Assembly (NCBI GenBank): GCA_002389055.1
Contig: DGNT01000131.1
Span: 1-33,100, forward strand
Reading direction: 5' to 3'
Length of the DNA stretch: 33,100 nucleotides
DNA from: Alcanivorax sp. UBA4485
GTDB taxonomy: Bacteria; Pseudomonadota; Gammaproteobacteria; Pseudomonadales; Alcanivoracaceae
Position numbers and translations under genes: made by a program. Positions within the stretch are counted from its first letter, which is position 1; each line of letters starts with the position of its first letter. The notes beneath the pieces are model-generated. The model made no database searches and was not told the origin of the DNA. It saw nothing but the letters and a program-made list of their open reading frames with translations. Shown here piece after piece: positions 32,469 through 33,100 of this stretch.

Positions 32469-33100
32469 TCAGCGTACCAGCCCTTCAGAGGGCGACGAGG
32501 GGTTGGCATAGACCCGCTTGGGCATGCGCCCGGCCAGGAAGCCTTCACGACCCGCTTCAATGGCTTTCTTCATGGCGCTGGCCATCAGCACCGGCTTGTT
32601 GGCGTGGGCCACGGCGGAGTTCAGCAGCACACCGTCGCAGCCCAGCTCCATGGCCAGGGTGGCGTCGCTGGGGGTGCCCACGCCGGCGTCGACGATGATC
32701 GGCACCCGGGCTTGCTCCATGATCAGCAGCAGGCTGTGCGGGTTGAGAATGCCCAGACCAGAGCCGATCAGCGAGCCCAGTGGCATCACCGCCACGCAGC
32801 CCATGTCTTCCAGCTCCTTGGCGACGATCGGGTCGTCGTTGGTGTAGACCATCACCTGGAAGCCGTCGTCCACCAGGGTGCGGGCGGCTTTCACGGTATC
32901 GGCGATGTTCGGGTAGAGGGTCTTCTGGTCGCCCAGTACCTCCAGCTTCACCAGGCTGTGGCCGTCGAGCAGCTCGCGGGCCAGCTTGCAGGTGCGCACC
33001 GCGTCCTCGGCGTTAAAGCAGCCGGCGGTGTTGGGCAGGATGGTGTAGCGCTCCGGGCTGACGAAATCCAGCAGGTTGGGCTCGTCCGGGTTCTGGCCCA
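32469..33100 (-). CDS. thiG: Thiazole synthase ThiG, C-terminal part (gene runs off the right edge)
   Basis: About 209 residues are visible; the family is about 260, so roughly the first 50 are outside. The visible part begins in QNPDEPNLLDFVSPERYTILPN, then TAGCFNAEDAVRTCKLARELL, and the Schiff-base lysine segment LVKLEVLGD. Further signatures: MVYTNDDPIVAKELEDMGCVAVMPLGSLIGSGLGILNP, VPIIVDAGVGTPSDATLAMELGCDGVLLNSAVA, and AGRMPKR near the end. ThiG joins deoxyxylulose phosphate, dehydroglycine and ThiS-thiocarboxylate into the thiazole of thiamine. A GTG at 32999 is not the start, since conserved sequence continues upstream in frame. It leads into trmB. Confidence 0.96.
   Translation of the reverse strand, partial: GQNPDEPNLLDFVSPERYTILPNTAGCFNAEDAVRTCKLARELLDGHSLVKLEVLGDQKTLYPNIADTVKAARTLVDDGFQVMVYTNDDPIVAKELEDMGCVAVMPLGSLIGSGLGILNPHSLLLIMEQARVPIIVDAGVGTPSDATLAMELGCDGVLLNSAVAHANKPVLMASAMKKAIEAGREGFLAGRMPKRVYANPSSPSEGLVR

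Overview
The window looks like chromosomal DNA from a GC-rich marine gammaproteobacterium of the Alcanivorax/Alloalcanivorax type. This is inferred from gene content and protein style (radC-rpmB-rpmG, metX-metW-rdgB-hemW, trmB-thiG, long-chain lipid genes), not from a database search. Most of it is ordinary core genome at roughly 60-65% GC. The accessory part lies between about 1.8 and 14.9 kb.

Layout: (1) 1-1588: start of coaBC (leftward), then radC and the ribosomal pair rpmB-rpmG, with a clear sigma70 promoter and a strong terminator. (2) 1789-11604: a rightward Tad (tight adherence, Flp pilus) operon: flp pilin, tadE-like pseudopilin, cpaB/rcpC, secretin rcpA/cpaC, tadZ/cpaE, ATPase tadA/cpaF, tadB, tadC, lipoprotein tadD, a small DUF3613 gene and tadG. 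Most genes overlap or are separated by a few bases. A perfect TGTGA-N6-TCACA site (CRP/Vfr type) precedes flp. No prepilin peptidase (TadV/CpaA) is in the locus. (3) 11626-12723: a clearly AT-richer PAP2-type membrane phosphatase gene. (4) 12748-14995: a roughly 1.85-kb AbiEi/AbiEii toxin-antitoxin cassette. It is bracketed by two diverged copies of the last ~170 bp of the adjacent fatty acid desaturase gene. One copy completes the live desaturase gene; the other is a stranded tail, with a 1-base deletion, next to a terminator. This is the most interesting structure in the window. (5) 14817-18098: the desaturase and an orphan HyuA-type hydantoinase/oxoprolinase subunit, both leftward. (6) 18185-19626: mutM, a small exported protein, a terminator and a REP-like repeat. 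(7) 19628-23898: a leftward two-gene RND efflux operon. (8) 24122-27631: the leftward operon metX-metW-rdgB-hemW. (9) 27806-33100: a PfpI/DJ-1 family protein, a two-helix membrane protein, an MFS permease, an ExoD-like protein, an outer-membrane beta-barrel protein, trmB and a partial thiG.

The Tad genes together would build an adhesive Flp pilus: the secretin crosses the outer membrane, TadB/TadC form the inner-membrane platform, TadA supplies energy, TadZ localises the machine, and TadE/TadG are minor pseudopilins. The AbiE pair is a two-gene defence/stability module with a likely autoregulatory operator over its start codon. The rest is housekeeping: methionine synthesis, nucleotide-pool and DNA repair, haem insertion, tRNA modification and thiamine synthesis.
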